Below, in pieces: positions 25,540 to 36,908 of a DNA stretch of 64,000 nt (positions within the stretch are counted from its first letter, which is position 1; each line of letters opens with the position of its first letter). Below the pieces are notes generated by a model, which saw only the letters and a list, made by a program, of their open reading frames with translations, was not told the origin of the DNA and did no database searches. Where the stretch lies: assembly GCF_044377145.1 (NCBI RefSeq), contig NZ_JBILJQ010000013.1, forward strand, positions 1-64,000. Reading direction: 5' to 3'. This DNA is from Aquimonas sp044377145 (GTDB lineage: Bacteria; Pseudomonadota; Gammaproteobacteria; Xanthomonadales; Xanthomonadaceae). Both the position numbers and the translations under genes were made by a program.

Positions 25540-26037
25540 GACCCGTGGGCTCCACCGGTGACTCGAAGATCATGGCTGCCGTCGGCATTGCGGGCGTCGC
25601 TGCACCAGGGGCACAGGTCAGGCCCGGCCGGGCTGCCGGCGCGCACCGGGTTCAACTCGATGCAGCGATCGCCACTGAGCAGGTAACGATCGCCATCGAC
25701 GAGTGCCGCGTTGAGGCGCCCTTCCCAGAGGGTGCCGGTGCGGCAGTAGCAGGCGTTGAAGCGGGCCACTCTGCGTCGCCCGATGGCTTGCCTCCTCCGC
25801 AAGACGCCACCCACCTCAGCGGGCGTCACCCGCAGGTGCACGTGGTGGGTCATCAACATGCAGGCATGCGGCACAGCCCTGCCGCATCGCGGCCTCGGCG
25901 AGCGCCTGTCGATGGTGCCGACTATCGACGTTGCTGATGTCCACATCGTGGGCACAGCAGGGCTTGCGGTCGTTGCCGCGCTGCACGAGGTGCTGCGCGA
26001 TGCCGACGAGGTCTAAGCGCGGTTCGCGTGCCATCAA
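25540..26037 (-). pseudogene. Second dead RAYT transposase gene
   Basis: The minus strand begins AREPRLDLVGIAQHLVQRGN and continues to QALAEAAMRQGCA, then needs a frame change to read HACMLMTHHVHLRVTPAEVG, GRTGTLWEGR-like TGTLWEGRLNAALVDGDRYL and RCIELNPVRAG, all signatures of RAYT/Y1 transposases. The HVH metal motif is retained but the gene is frameshifted and its end fades near 25540. A CCGGGTCAGGTCCAG scar at 25469 marks one border. The remaining spacer from 25328 to 25539 shows nothing else. Confidence 0.78.
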
Positions 26038-26237
26038 AAACTGCCGGCGTGAACTCGCGAGCAGCGGGCTGGATCAGCCCCAGCGGCGGCAGCGGAGCAC
26101 GGCTGAGGCTGCGGTGGGAATTGAACCTGACGTCTGCCGATGGGCCGCGGTAGATCGGAGGCTGTGGGCTGCCGTGGCAGCTCGCTCGCGACCCGCCCTG
26201 CGCTGCGGCCTGATGCCTGGGTCGCCTGCAAGCCAGC

Positions 26238-26325
26238 ACGTGTTGATCGTCCACGTCATGCGCACCGAGCGACTGCTACGCCAAGGCCGGCTTGTGCGGG
26301 CGCGACGCTCGAAGCCTTGGCACCT
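26238..26325 (+). pseudogene. Tail of a decayed ParE toxin gene
   Basis: The plus strand encodes LIVHVMRTERLLRQGRLVRA followed by RRSKP, nearly the same as the C-terminus of the intact ParE toxin at 22143-22460; the DNA matches over about 80 bp with scattered substitutions. No antitoxin or toxin N-terminus precedes it: upstream sequence to 26038 is REP-like scrap (AGCTCGCTCGCGAC near 26180). It shows that a second toxin-antitoxin module once stood here. Confidence 0.65.
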
Positions 26326-26415
26326 GCACGGGGCGCCCCGCCGCCCTTCTGCAACTCCTCGTCGCATCTTCTGCGAACGCCATCGTCGAACGGCGACGCC
26401 TGCGCGTTTGACGGC

Positions 26416-27417
26416 TCAGCGCTGGCTCAGCCGAGTCGTTTCCGCCGGCTCACCGGCGGGGTGCACAGAAGGTTCCACCGTGAAGCCGCGGCGCTGCAGT
26501 TCAGCGAGGTAGCCGGACTCGCCCAGCACCAGGCTCAGCGGCAGCACGGCCACGCTGCGCCGATGTGCCTGCAGGGTCTGTTCGGCGACCTCCAGCCAGC
26601 GCTGGCGCGCGCGTTCGGGCAGGTCGTCGATGCCCTGCGCGCGTGCGGCCGGGTGTCCCAGCAGTGCCTGCGAGCAGATCGCCAGGGTGTCGCCAAGTGG
26701 CTGGGTCTGCAGGTCGGACAGCATGCCCTCGCGCCAGGACTCGGCCCGTGCGCGCAGCTGTTCCGGCCCTGCCTCGACGCGTGCCAGCACCTTCTCGAAG
26801 CAGACCAGGTCGTCCAAAGGCTGCTGCGCCACGGCGTCCAGAAACGCGTTGACCGCGTCCAATGAGAGCGGAACCGCCGTGTCGATGCGCGCCACGCCTT
26901 GGCGCCGTGCCATGCGACTCATCTGTTCGGCCACCTGATTCTCGAGCTCCAGACCGTAGGCCTGCATCGCCCGCTGCTGCAGTTCGTCGGCGGCGACGAT
27001 GGGCCGACGTCGGCCGATGCTGCGCTGGCCTGCCAGAAACACGCTGCGCTGCCGCTCCCAGCGCTGCCACAGCTCGGACGGCAGGACGGCATCCAAGGTG
27101 CCCTCGGCAGGGTTGTTGCGTGCCCGCAGCAGGGTGGGCAATCGCCACAGCGTGCCCAGCCAGGACAAACCGCCTTCCAACTCGACACCGGGCGGTTCGA
27201 GCAGCACTTCGCTTTCCGCCAGATGCGCCGTGATCGGGCCCTGGTTCCAGGACACCTGGGTAGGCAGGGGCACCAGACTTCCGAGCACGACCAGCTGATG
27301 TTCGCCGTGGCTGACCCGCCACAGCGTCGGGCCTTCGCTGCCAGACGCGACGGGCAGGTTGGATACAAGGCAGAGCAGCGCCAGCCATGCGGCCGCGAGG
27401 GGGCGTCGATGCTGCAT
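26416..27417 (-). CDS. TraB/GumN-family exported protein
   Basis: 333 residues from ATG 27417, which starts a signal peptide (LAAAWLALLCLVSNLPVASG). The body matches the TraB/GumN family: TLWRVSHGEHQLVVLGSLVP near the start (the family's GxxxLxGS/TxH-like motif, here with LVVLGSLV), ESEVLLEP in the middle and the C-terminal AVLPLSLVLGESGYLAELQR then RGFTVEP. Relatives are thought to be related to Tiki-type metalloproteases, but the key GxxH histidine is replaced here (GSLV), so proteolytic activity is doubtful. It has no operon partner; murJ lies downstream across a repeat-rich gap on the same strand. Confidence 0.8.
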   Translation of the reverse strand: MQHRRPLAAAWLALLCLVSNLPVASGSEGPTLWRVSHGEHQLVVLGSLVPLPTQVSWNQGPITAHLAESEVLLEPPGVELEGGLSWLGTLWRLPTLLRARNNPAEGTLDAVLPSELWQRWERQRSVFLAGQRSIGRRRPIVAADELQQRAMQAYGLELENQVAEQMSRMARRQGVARIDTAVPLSLDAVNAFLDAVAQQPLDDLVCFEKVLARVEAGPEQLRARAESWREGMLSDLQTQPLGDTLAICSQALLGHPAARAQGIDDLPERARQRWLEVAEQTLQAHRRSVAVLPLSLVLGESGYLAELQRRGFTVEPSVHPAGEPAETTRLSQR

Positions 27418-27829
27418 GGCCAATGCCTCGTGGGTCGCGTTGTTGCAGAAGCTTCGCGTCGCCACGTGACTGCAGCGCGGCGTTTGTTTGACAGGCGCGA
27501 GTCACTGGCGATGCGGTGCAGCCAGAACAGAGGCCAGAGTGCACTTCTGTCCTGTTCTGTAGAAAGCCGTTCGGGCTGCGCGACGAATCGAGGCTCGCGC
27601 GCGTTGGGCCGCGCTGCGCTTGGCGCCAAGCAACGTGAAGCGGGTGGGCTTTCTGCGGCGAGGCGGGGCTTGGGTAGGTTGGGCCAAGCGCAGCGCGGCC
27701 CAAGGTCGAACGCGTGGATGCAGCACGTCACCCGATGGCACGGGCAGCCGATGGGCAACGGGATGCGTCGCGCTCATCGATCTCGCCGAACCGCTGCAGG
27801 CCTAGCAATTCCCCATTCGCGATTGCCGG
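27418..27829. repeat. Spacer with inverted GGGCCGCGC repeat pair
   Basis: No gene in 412 bp. GTTGGGCCGCGCTGCGCTTGG (27603-27623) and its inverse CCAAGCGCAGCGCGGCCCAA (about 27685-27704) flank roughly 60 bp. A single copy of the same unit sits at about 22895. A lone CCCCATTCGCGATT unit near 27811 resembles the GGGATTC family. Confidence 0.5.
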
Positions 27830-29434
27830 CTACCGGCCCTCACGCAGATCCCGCGGCCGCAGGCCCAGTGCCAGCATCACTACGCCGAAGCTGGCGGCGC
27901 CGCCGCCGATCAGGACGGCCAGACGCAGGGCGCGGCCGGACCAATCGTAGAGGCCGAAATCCGGCCACTGCTGCAGGCCGAACAGCAGCACCGCGCACAT
28001 CGCCAGGCAGGCCGCGCCCAGCCGCAGCAGATCCAGCGACCAGCCAGGCTGCGCCTGATACACGCCCTGCCTACGCAGCACCCACCACAGCAGCAGCAGG
28101 TTCAGCCAGCCCGAGCACACGCTGGCCAGCGACAGCGCCACATGCAGCCCGGGCAGCGCGGCCAAGCGCTCGAACACGCCCAAGCCCGGCGCGAACTCGT
28201 CGGCGCGCCACCACAGCAACGCCGCCAGAAAGGCGATGTTGAGGCCCATGTTGGCGACCATCGCGACGATGCCGATCTTGACCGGGGTGGCGGTGTCCTG
28301 GCGGGCGTAGAAGGCGGGCGCAACGACCTTGATCAGCACAAAAGCCGGCAGGCCGGCGCTGACCGTCATCAGCGACAGTGCGACCATGCGGGTATCGAAG
28401 GCGGTGAACGCGCCGTACTGCAGCAAGGTGGCGAGGATGGGTTCGGCCAACAGCGCCAGCCCCAGCATCGCGGGCAGCGCGATCAACAGGGCCAGCCGCA
28501 GGCCCCAGTCGAGTGCACGCGAGAACCCGGCCGGGTCGGTGCCAACGTGGTGGCGCGACAGCGCCGGCAGGATCACCGTGCCCAGGGCCACGCCGAAGAT
28601 GCCGAGCGGAAACTCAAGCAGCCGATCGGTTTGCGCCAGCCAAGTCTGCGAACCGACCGCGAGGTAGGCGGCGATGACGGTATCGAGCAGCAGATTGACC
28701 TGCGCCACCGAGCTGCCGAACAGGGTCGGCACCATCAGGGTCATGATCCGTCGCACCCCCGCATGCGCGCCGCCCCATCGCGGCCAGGCCAGCAGATCAA
28801 GCCGGCGCAGCGAGGGAAATTGCACCAGCAGCTGGAGCACGCCCGCGACCAGGATCGCGATCGCCAGCGACATCACCGGCACCGCCAACAGCGGCGCCAG
28901 ATACCAGGCCGCGAGGATCATGCAGATGTTGAGGATCATCGGCGTCGCCGCCGGCAACGCGAAACGGCCGTAGCTATTGAGCGCGCCGCCGGCAAGCGCG
29001 GTCAAGGACACCAGCAGCAGAAAGGGGAAGGTGATCCGCAGCAGATCGGCGATCAGATCCGCCTTGCCGCCATCGTCGACCGTGGCAGGCGCGAACAGGG
29101 CCGCGATCTGCGGTGCAAACAGCATGCCCAGCGCGGTGACCACCAGCAGGATCGCGCCCAGGGTGCCGGCGGTGCGCGCGATCAACTCGCGCAACTCGGC
29201 CTGCTCGCGGGTCTGCTTGTACTCGGTGAACACAGGCACAAAGGCCAGCGAGAACGAGCCCTCGGCAAACAGGCGGCGGAAAAAATTGGGGATGCGGAAC
29301 GCGATCCAGAACGCATCGGTCGCCGCGTTCACGCCGAAGGTCTGCGCGATCACCATCTCGCGCACCAGGCCAAGAATGCGCGACAGAAAGGTCGGGCCGC
29401 TGAAGGCGGCGAGCGAACGCAGCAGGCTGGGCAT
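27830..29434 (-). CDS. murJ: Lipid II flippase MurJ
   Basis: 534 residues, the normal length, with about 14 membrane helices. It flips lipid-linked peptidoglycan precursor across the inner membrane. The N-terminus (LLRSLAAFSGPTFLSRILGL, VREMVIAQTFGVNAATDAFW and FRIPNFFRRLFAEGSFSLAFVP in overlapping order) is diagnostic of MurJ/MviN, including the arginines of the central cavity (R in SRILG and in FRIPN). The start at 29434 is chosen because the upstream frame is repeat DNA. It is divergent from rpsT, the common arrangement in gammaproteobacteria, with the GGGAATC repeat array in between. Confidence 0.96.
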   Translation of the reverse strand: MPSLLRSLAAFSGPTFLSRILGLVREMVIAQTFGVNAATDAFWIAFRIPNFFRRLFAEGSFSLAFVPVFTEYKQTREQAELRELIARTAGTLGAILLVVTALGMLFAPQIAALFAPATVDDGGKADLIADLLRITFPFLLLVSLTALAGGALNSYGRFALPAATPMILNICMILAAWYLAPLLAVPVMSLAIAILVAGVLQLLVQFPSLRRLDLLAWPRWGGAHAGVRRIMTLMVPTLFGSSVAQVNLLLDTVIAAYLAVGSQTWLAQTDRLLEFPLGIFGVALGTVILPALSRHHVGTDPAGFSRALDWGLRLALLIALPAMLGLALLAEPILATLLQYGAFTAFDTRMVALSLMTVSAGLPAFVLIKVVAPAFYARQDTATPVKIGIVAMVANMGLNIAFLAALLWWRADEFAPGLGVFERLAALPGLHVALSLASVCSGWLNLLLLWWVLRRQGVYQAQPGWSLDLLRLGAACLAMCAVLLFGLQQWPDFGLYDWSGRALRLAVLIGGGAASFGVVMLALGLRPRDLREGR

Positions 29435-29487
29435 GGGGCGGTGAGGACGAGCGGGCAGATGGGGGGCGCTAGTGTGCCTTGTGGGTC

Positions 29488-29682
29488 GGGAATCGGGAGT
29501 GGGGAATCGGGAATCGGGAATCGGGAATCGGGAATCGGGAATCGGGAATCGGGAATCGTTGGAGCGTACCGGGCTCCGGCGCCGACCGATCAGGTGCGAG
29601 GCCACGCTTCCCATCAGCGCGCTGCGCTCAGATCGCGCGTCAGTCCGCTCTGACCCTTCCCGATTCCCCACTCCCGAATCCC
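29488..29682. repeat. GGGAATC tandem array and inverted repeat pair between murJ and rpsT
   Basis: Eight perfect GGGAATC units run from 29502 to 29557, preceded by two variant units. The segment 29488-29511 is inversely repeated at 29659-29682 with one mismatch, so the 100-bp interior could be held on a long hairpin. Related inverted pairs occur at 31275-31567, 32388-32704 and 55583-55891. The array sits in the divergent promoter region of murJ and rpsT. Confidence 0.9.
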
Positions 29683-29792
29683 GCGCCGCCAGCGGCGGCG
29701 CCAAACCGCCGCCCCGATTGACGCACCTCGCCCGCACCCGCATACTTGCGCGTCTTGTCCCGCCATCCCGCTTTCGCCTCGAGGAGTCTCCC

Positions 29793-30056
29793 TTGGCCAA
29801 TATCAAATCCGCAAAGAAGCGCGCGAAGCAGTCTGAAGTTCGCCGCGAACGTAACGCCAGCGCCCGTTCCATGGTGCGCACCACCATCAAGAAGGTGATC
29901 AAGGCGATCGACGCCGGTGTCCGCGAAACCGCGGTTGCCACCTACAACGCCTGCGAGCCGGTGCTTGACCGCTACGCCTCCCGGGGCCTGATCCACAAGA
30001 ACAAAGCCGCACGCCACAAGAGCCGCCTCACGGCGCGCATCAAGGCGATGGCGTAA
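29793..30056 (+). CDS. rpsT: 30S ribosomal protein S20
   Basis: 87 residues: ANIKSAKKRAKQSEVRRERN at the start and SRLTARIKAM at the end are characteristic of S20, which binds 16S rRNA near helices 9 and 44. The start codon is TTG at 29793, with GAGGAG 6 bp upstream; a UUG start is also known for E. coli rpsT, where it is linked to translational autoregulation. No ATG gives a full N-terminus. A strong intrinsic terminator follows at 30086-30116. Confidence 0.97.
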   Translation: MANIKSAKKRAKQSEVRRERNASARSMVRTTIKKVIKAIDAGVRETAVATYNACEPVLDRYASRGLIHKNKAARHKSRLTARIKAMA

Positions 30057-30085
30057 GTACCGAGCCGACAGCGGCCGCGGGACAA

Positions 30086-30116
30086 CAAAAAGCCGACCGC
30101 AAGGTCGGCTTTTTTG
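30086..30116. terminator. Bidirectional intrinsic terminator after rpsT
   Basis: AAAAGCCGACC pairs with GGTCGGCTTTT across a GCAA loop and is flanked by A and T runs, so it can end transcription from rpsT (plus) and from obgE (minus). Confidence 0.92.
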
Positions 30117-30190
30117 TGGCTGGCGATTTGTCGGGCGCGGCGGTGGAAGCCTGGCGCGAGTGCTTGATCAGCACTCGCACCTGAGCTGCA

Positions 30191-31267
30191 TCAGCCCAGC
30201 GGGTTCCAGGGCTGATCTTCGTCGACCGCCTGCAGCTCGGCGCGCTTCTCGGCGTCGAAGAACTCCATCACATGCTGGGCCACGGCGAAGGTGCCGTCGC
30301 GGCTGATCGCAGAGATCAGGAACCAGGGCGAAGTCCACTCCAGTGCCTTGACCACGGCTTCGGCGCGCTCGCGGCGGGTATCGTCATCCAGCAGATCGCC
30401 CTTGTTCAGCAGCAGCCAGCGCGGCCGCCCAAGCAGTTCGGCGTCATAGCGTTCAAGCTCGCGCTCGATCGCACGCACCTCGCCGGCAATGTGCTCGACC
30501 GCCTCATCGCCTTCGAGCATCGGCGACAGGTCGACGATGTGCAGCAGCAGGCGGTTGCGCTGCACGTGCTTGAGGAACTGCACGCCGAGGCCCGCGCCTT
30601 CGGCAGCGCCTTCGATCAAGCCGGGAATATCGGCGATCACGAAACTGCGATCCTGCTCGACACGAACCACGCCGAGGTTCGGATACAGGGTGGTGAACGG
30701 GTAGTCCGCGACCTTCGGCGTCGCCGCCGACACCGCGCGGATGAAGGTCGACTTGCCGGCATTCGGGAAACCGAGCATGCCGACATCCGCCAGCAGCTTC
30801 AGCTCCATATGCAGCTCGCGGTCTTCGCCTTCGCTGCCGGTGGTGGCCTTGCGCGGTGCGCGATTGGTCGAGGTCTTGAAATGCATATTGCCCAAGCCGC
30901 CCTGCCCGCCCTGCGCAACTTTCAGGGTCTGGCCGTGCTGGGTCAGGTCACCGATGATTTCATCGGTGTCCACGGCGCTGATCACGGTGCCCACGGGCAC
31001 CCGGATGATCACGTCCTCGCCCTTCTTGCCATACATCTGCCGGCCCATGCCGTTCTCGCCGCGCTGGGCGCGGAACAGGCGCTGGTGACGGAAGTCGACC
31101 AGGGTGTTGAGGTTCTCGTCAGCGACCAGGAACAGGCTGCCGCCGTCACCGCCGTCACCACCGTCCGGCCCACCCAGCGGGATGAACTTCTCACGGCGGA
31201 AGCTGATGCAGCCATTGCCGCCGTTGCCTGCGATAACGCGGATGTCTGCTTCGTCGACGAGTTTCAT
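30191..31267 (-). CDS. obgE: GTPase ObgE/CgtA
   Basis: 358 residues. The N-terminal glycine-rich Obg fold is clear (GGPDGGDGGDGGSLFLVADE, GGQGGLGNMHFKTSTNRAPR), followed by a GTPase domain with G1 GFPNAGKST, G2 PFTT, G3 DIPG, and G4 NKGD. Obg is an essential ribosome-assembly and stress-control GTPase bound to the 50S subunit. It lies downstream of rplU-rpmA on the same strand, the classical order, but the gap holds a terminator and an inverted repeat pair, so it probably also has its own promoter. Confidence 0.97.
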   Translation of the reverse strand: MKLVDEADIRVIAGNGGNGCISFRREKFIPLGGPDGGDGGDGGSLFLVADENLNTLVDFRHQRLFRAQRGENGMGRQMYGKKGEDVIIRVPVGTVISAVDTDEIIGDLTQHGQTLKVAQGGQGGLGNMHFKTSTNRAPRKATTGSEGEDRELHMELKLLADVGMLGFPNAGKSTFIRAVSAATPKVADYPFTTLYPNLGVVRVEQDRSFVIADIPGLIEGAAEGAGLGVQFLKHVQRNRLLLHIVDLSPMLEGDEAVEHIAGEVRAIERELERYDAELLGRPRWLLLNKGDLLDDDTRRERAEAVVKALEWTSPWFLISAISRDGTFAVAQHVMEFFDAEKRAELQAVDEDQPWNPLG

Positions 31268-31274
31268 TTGGGGG

Positions 31275-31567
31275 CCGGGATTGGGGATTCGGGATTCGGG
31301 ATTCGTTGGAGCAGGTCGCGGCGAGCATGGAGGGTGCGCGCTGCATCGACAAGCGCGGCTAGCGAGGAGTCAGGGTTGGAGACGCGCAGCACGGCTGTCG
31401 ACGATCCCTGATCCTTTCGCCCCGGAGGGGCATGAGGAACCATGGAGGTGGGCTGCAGAAAACTCGGAAGGCGCGCTCCGAATCAAAAAGCGCGCTACCG
31501 AGGGACAAGCGTCGGCGAAGCGCAGCTCGCTGCTGACGAATCCCGAATCCCCAATCCCCAATCCCGG
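31275..31567. repeat. Inverted GGGATTC repeat pair between rpmA and obgE
   Basis: The left arm at 31275-31305 (GGGATTGGGGATTCGGGATTC) is inverted at 31536-31567. The interior of about 230 bp is unrelated to the interiors of the other pairs and holds no recognisable gene. The left arm lies 8 bp upstream of the obgE start, so it is in the obgE leader. Confidence 0.85.
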
Positions 31568-31576
31568 CCCTCAAAC

Positions 31577-31602
31577 GAAAAACCCCGCACCAGGGCGGGG
31601 CC
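31577..31602 (-). terminator. Intrinsic terminator after rpmA
   Basis: On the minus strand CCCCGC pairs with GCGGGG across a short loop and is followed by TTTTT. It ends the rplU-rpmA transcript 24 bp past the rpmA stop. Confidence 0.85.
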
Positions 31603-31625
31603 TTTCGCGTGTTTTACGGCACCGC

Positions 31626-31883
31626 TTACTCGGCGATGACGCTTACGGTGCGGCGGTTCTTCGGGCCTTTGACCGCGAAGTTCACCACGCCGTCTTTCAG
31701 CGCGAACAGGGTGTGGTCGCGGCCGAGGCCGACGCCGGGACCCGGATGAAACTGGGTGCCGCGCTGGCGGATGATGATGTTGCCGGCTTCAATCGCCTGC
31801 CCACCATAGATCTTCACGCCGAGGTACTTGGGGTTTGAATCGCGGCCGTTACGGGTACTGCCGCCTGCCTTTTTATGTGCCAT
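31626..31883 (-). CDS. rpmA: 50S ribosomal protein L27
   Basis: 85 residues beginning AHKKAGGSTRNGRDSNPKYL, the conserved L27 N-terminus whose tail reaches the peptidyl-transferase centre, and ending VKGPKNRRTVSVIAE. GGAGAGA provides the ribosome site before the ATG at 31883. There is no extra N-terminal peptide of the Firmicutes type. It is cotranscribed with rplU, 35 bp upstream. Confidence 0.98.
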   Translation of the reverse strand: MAHKKAGGSTRNGRDSNPKYLGVKIYGGQAIEAGNIIIRQRGTQFHPGPGVGLGRDHTLFALKDGVVNFAVKGPKNRRTVSVIAE

Positions 31884-31918
31884 GGAAGTCTCTCCTTGAG
31901 GGCTTCAGACGGCGCCGG

Positions 31919-32230
31919 TTAGGCGCTGATGCCGGTGATTTCGATTTCGGTGTAGTGCTGACGATGGCCCATCTGCTTGCGATGGTGCTTACGACGGCGG
32001 AACTTGATGATGCGGATCTTCTCGCCGCGGCCGTGGGCCTTGACGGTGACGGTGACCTTGGCGCCGGCGACGGTCGGGGTGCCGACGGTCACACCTTCGC
32101 CTGAACCGATCAGCAGGACCTGATCCAGGTCGATGCTGCTGCCGGCTTCGACGTCGAGCTTCTCAACGCGCAGGGTTTCACCCTGCATCACGCGGTACTG
32201 CTTACCGCCGGTGACGATGACTGCGTACAT
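31919..32230 (-). CDS. rplU: 50S ribosomal protein L21
   Basis: 103 residues, normal length: YAVIVTGGKQYRVMQGETLR at the start and the basic KFRRRKHHRKQMGHRQHYTE segment near the end are conserved L21 features for 23S rRNA binding. First gene of the rplU-rpmA operon; the leader between 32231 and the repeat at 32388 should contain its promoter. Confidence 0.98.
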   Translation of the reverse strand: MYAVIVTGGKQYRVMQGETLRVEKLDVEAGSSIDLDQVLLIGSGEGVTVGTPTVAGAKVTVTVKAHGRGEKIRIIKFRRRKHHRKQMGHRQHYTEIEITGISA

Positions 32231-32387
32231 GGTGCGGATTCCTCTGTAGTTATTGTTCGCTGCCCCGACGCGGCAAAAGCCGGATCGCCTGTCGAACCGC
32301 CGGAAACCCGGGGCCGCAGGCGCAAGTGCGTCAGGACAGCCGCGGGAGTATAGGTTCGTGCTGCGCCCGGGTCAAACCCGGGCTTAG

Positions 32388-32704
32388 CGGGATTGGGGAT
32401 TCGGGATTCGTTCGAACGTGCTTGCCGCACGAGCGCGCGCCGACGCGTCACGCGCCTCATCGCAAAGCCACCAAGGCGAACCAGAGCGTGGGCGCTCCGC
32501 CCTCCACCCCCCGCGCGCTACTGACATCACGATGTCAGCATCGACCGGCCAAGTTCAGCGCCTCGGCAGGAAGCGCACAACTGATGCTCGCCGCGCCCGC
32601 TCTAACGAATCCCGCGGCCCTCGCGCCTTGCGCTCGGGCGTTCATAGGCGCGCGGACCGGTGGTCCGCAAGCGCGCCTCTTCACTCCCGAATCCCGAATC
32701 CCGG
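32388..32704. repeat. Inverted GGGATTC repeat pair between rplU and uvrA
   Basis: The left arm at 32388-32411 (GGGATTGGGGATTCGGGATTC) is inverted at 32683-32704. The 270-bp interior has no gene; it includes a short TGACATCACGATGTCA palindrome near 32523-32538. The pair sits in the divergent promoter region of rplU and uvrA. Confidence 0.85.
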
Positions 32705-32745
32705 GCAGGGGCACCGCCCCTGCCACCGCCCTCACACGCCGGCCC

Positions 32746-32751
32746 TACAAT
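32746..32751 (+). promoter_or_regulatory. Possible -10 element of uvrA
   Basis: TACAAT lies 37 bp before the uvrA start and just after the repeat pair. No convincing -35 or SOS (LexA) box is seen next to it. Confidence 0.4.
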
Positions 32752-32788
32752 GCCCGCCCGCCTGTCCCTCCCCAGGACCCCAGCCCGC

Positions 32789-35685
<2,897 letters not shown>

Positions 35686-35689
<4 letters not shown>

Positions 35690-36090
35690 AGACCCTGTTC
35701 GAGCTGACGATGGATGTGCGCTGGGGCGATATGGACGCCTTCAACCACGTCAACAACGCCAGCTACCTGCGCTATATCGAAGAAGCCCGGGTGCACTGGT
35801 TCAAGGCGATCAGCCCCGACTGGGGCAACCCGGACTGCGCGCCGATCATGGCGGCGGTGCAGATGAACTACCGTCGCCCGATCGGTTGGCCCGAGCAGCT
35901 CAGAGTCCGTCTGCTGGCCGAGCGGCTCGGCGGCAAAAGCCTGACTCTGGGTCATCGGATCGAGAGTGCGACCCAGCCGGATGTCCTGTATGCCGATGGC
36001 TCGACCGTGCTGGTCTGGGTCGATCGCAGCGGCGCGTCGATCGCCCTGCCTGCATTTGTGCGCGACGCCTGCGACACTGGCGGCCGCTGA
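35686..36090 (+). CDS. 4HBT (hot-dog) thioesterase, YbgC-like
   Basis: 134 residues with the signature VRWGDMDAFNHVNNASYLRY, containing the catalytic Asp (GDMD) and the HVNN element of 4-hydroxybenzoyl-CoA thioesterase-type enzymes. It should hydrolyse acyl-CoA thioesters in the cytoplasm; the exact acyl group is unknown. The ATGA overlap with uvrA indicates translational coupling. It is not next to tol-pal, so it is not the canonical ybgC. Confidence 0.88.
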
Positions 36091-36142
36091 GCGCGACGAA
36101 TCGCCCTGCCCTGCGCCCCTTACACCACCACCCGAAATCGCC

Positions 36143-36907
36143 ATGAAAATCGCCAGCTGGAATGTCAACTCGCTGAACGTCCGCCTGCCGCACCTGTCGA
36201 CCTGGCTGGCAAGCTGCCAGCCCGACATCGTCGCCCTGCAGGAAACCAAGCTGGAGGATTCGAAGTTCCCCGACACCGAGCTGGCGGCGCTCGGCTACCG
36301 CAGCGTGTTCGCCGGCCAGAAGACCTACAACGGTGTGGCCCTGCTGTCGAAGACGCCCGCCAGCGACGTGCAGATCGGCATTCCGGGTTTCGACGACGAG
36401 CAGAAGCGGGTGATTGCAGCGAGCTTCGGTGAGCTGCGGGTGATCGACCTCTACGTGGTCAACGGCAAGGCGGTCGGCGACGAGAAGTACGAGTACAAGC
36501 TGCGCTGGCTGGCCGCCGTGCATGCCTGGGTGGCGGACGAGATCAAGCGCCACCCGAACCTGATCGTGCTCGGCGATTTCAACATCGCGCCCGACGATCG
36601 CGATGTGCATGACCCGGTCGCCTGGAAGGACCAGATCCTGTGTTCGGTGCCCGAGCGTGATGCCCTGCGCGGCCTGTGTGGACTCGGCCTGCACGACAGC
36701 TTCCGCCTGCACTCCGAAGAGGGCGCGCAGTTCAGCTGGTGGGATTACCGCGCTGCCGGCTTCCGCCGCAACCTCGGCCTGCGCATCGATCTGGTGCTGG
36801 TGTCGGATGCTTTGAAAGCCCGCTGCCGCAGTTCCAGCATCGACCGCGAGCCGCGCAGCTGGGAGCGCCCGTCCGACCATGCGCCGGTGCTGATCGAGCT
36901 CAACTGA
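36143..36907 (+). CDS. xth: Exodeoxyribonuclease III / AP endonuclease
   Basis: 254 residues. KIASWNVNSLNVRL, LQETKLED (Glu34, metal ligand), GDFNIAPDDRDVHDP and the C-terminal RPSDHAPVLIEL (catalytic His) define the ExoIII family, which cuts DNA 5' of abasic sites and removes 3' blocking groups in base-excision repair. It follows the thioesterase by 52 bp and precedes a GDSL hydrolase by 1 bp, so it lies in the uvrA-led set of plus-strand genes and may share its transcript. Confidence 0.95.
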   Translation: MKIASWNVNSLNVRLPHLSTWLASCQPDIVALQETKLEDSKFPDTELAALGYRSVFAGQKTYNGVALLSKTPASDVQIGIPGFDDEQKRVIAASFGELRVIDLYVVNGKAVGDEKYEYKLRWLAAVHAWVADEIKRHPNLIVLGDFNIAPDDRDVHDPVAWKDQILCSVPERDALRGLCGLGLHDSFRLHSEEGAQFSWWDYRAAGFRRNLGLRIDLVLVSDALKARCRSSSIDREPRSWERPSDHAPVLIELN

Positions 36908-36908
36908 C

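Noticed and set aside
25328..26037. Intact RAYT transposase
   Set aside because: The N-terminal and HxH-containing parts are in different frames and the end fades, so it cannot encode a full protein.
29502..29557. GGGAATC array as a possible CRISPR or origin iteron set
   Set aside because: Seven-base contiguous units with no spacers; no dnaA, rep gene or AT-rich region nearby.
32233..32387. L21 leader riboswitch-like autoregulatory RNA upstream of rplU
   Set aside because: Known leaders are described for other phyla and no convincing conserved stem could be read here.
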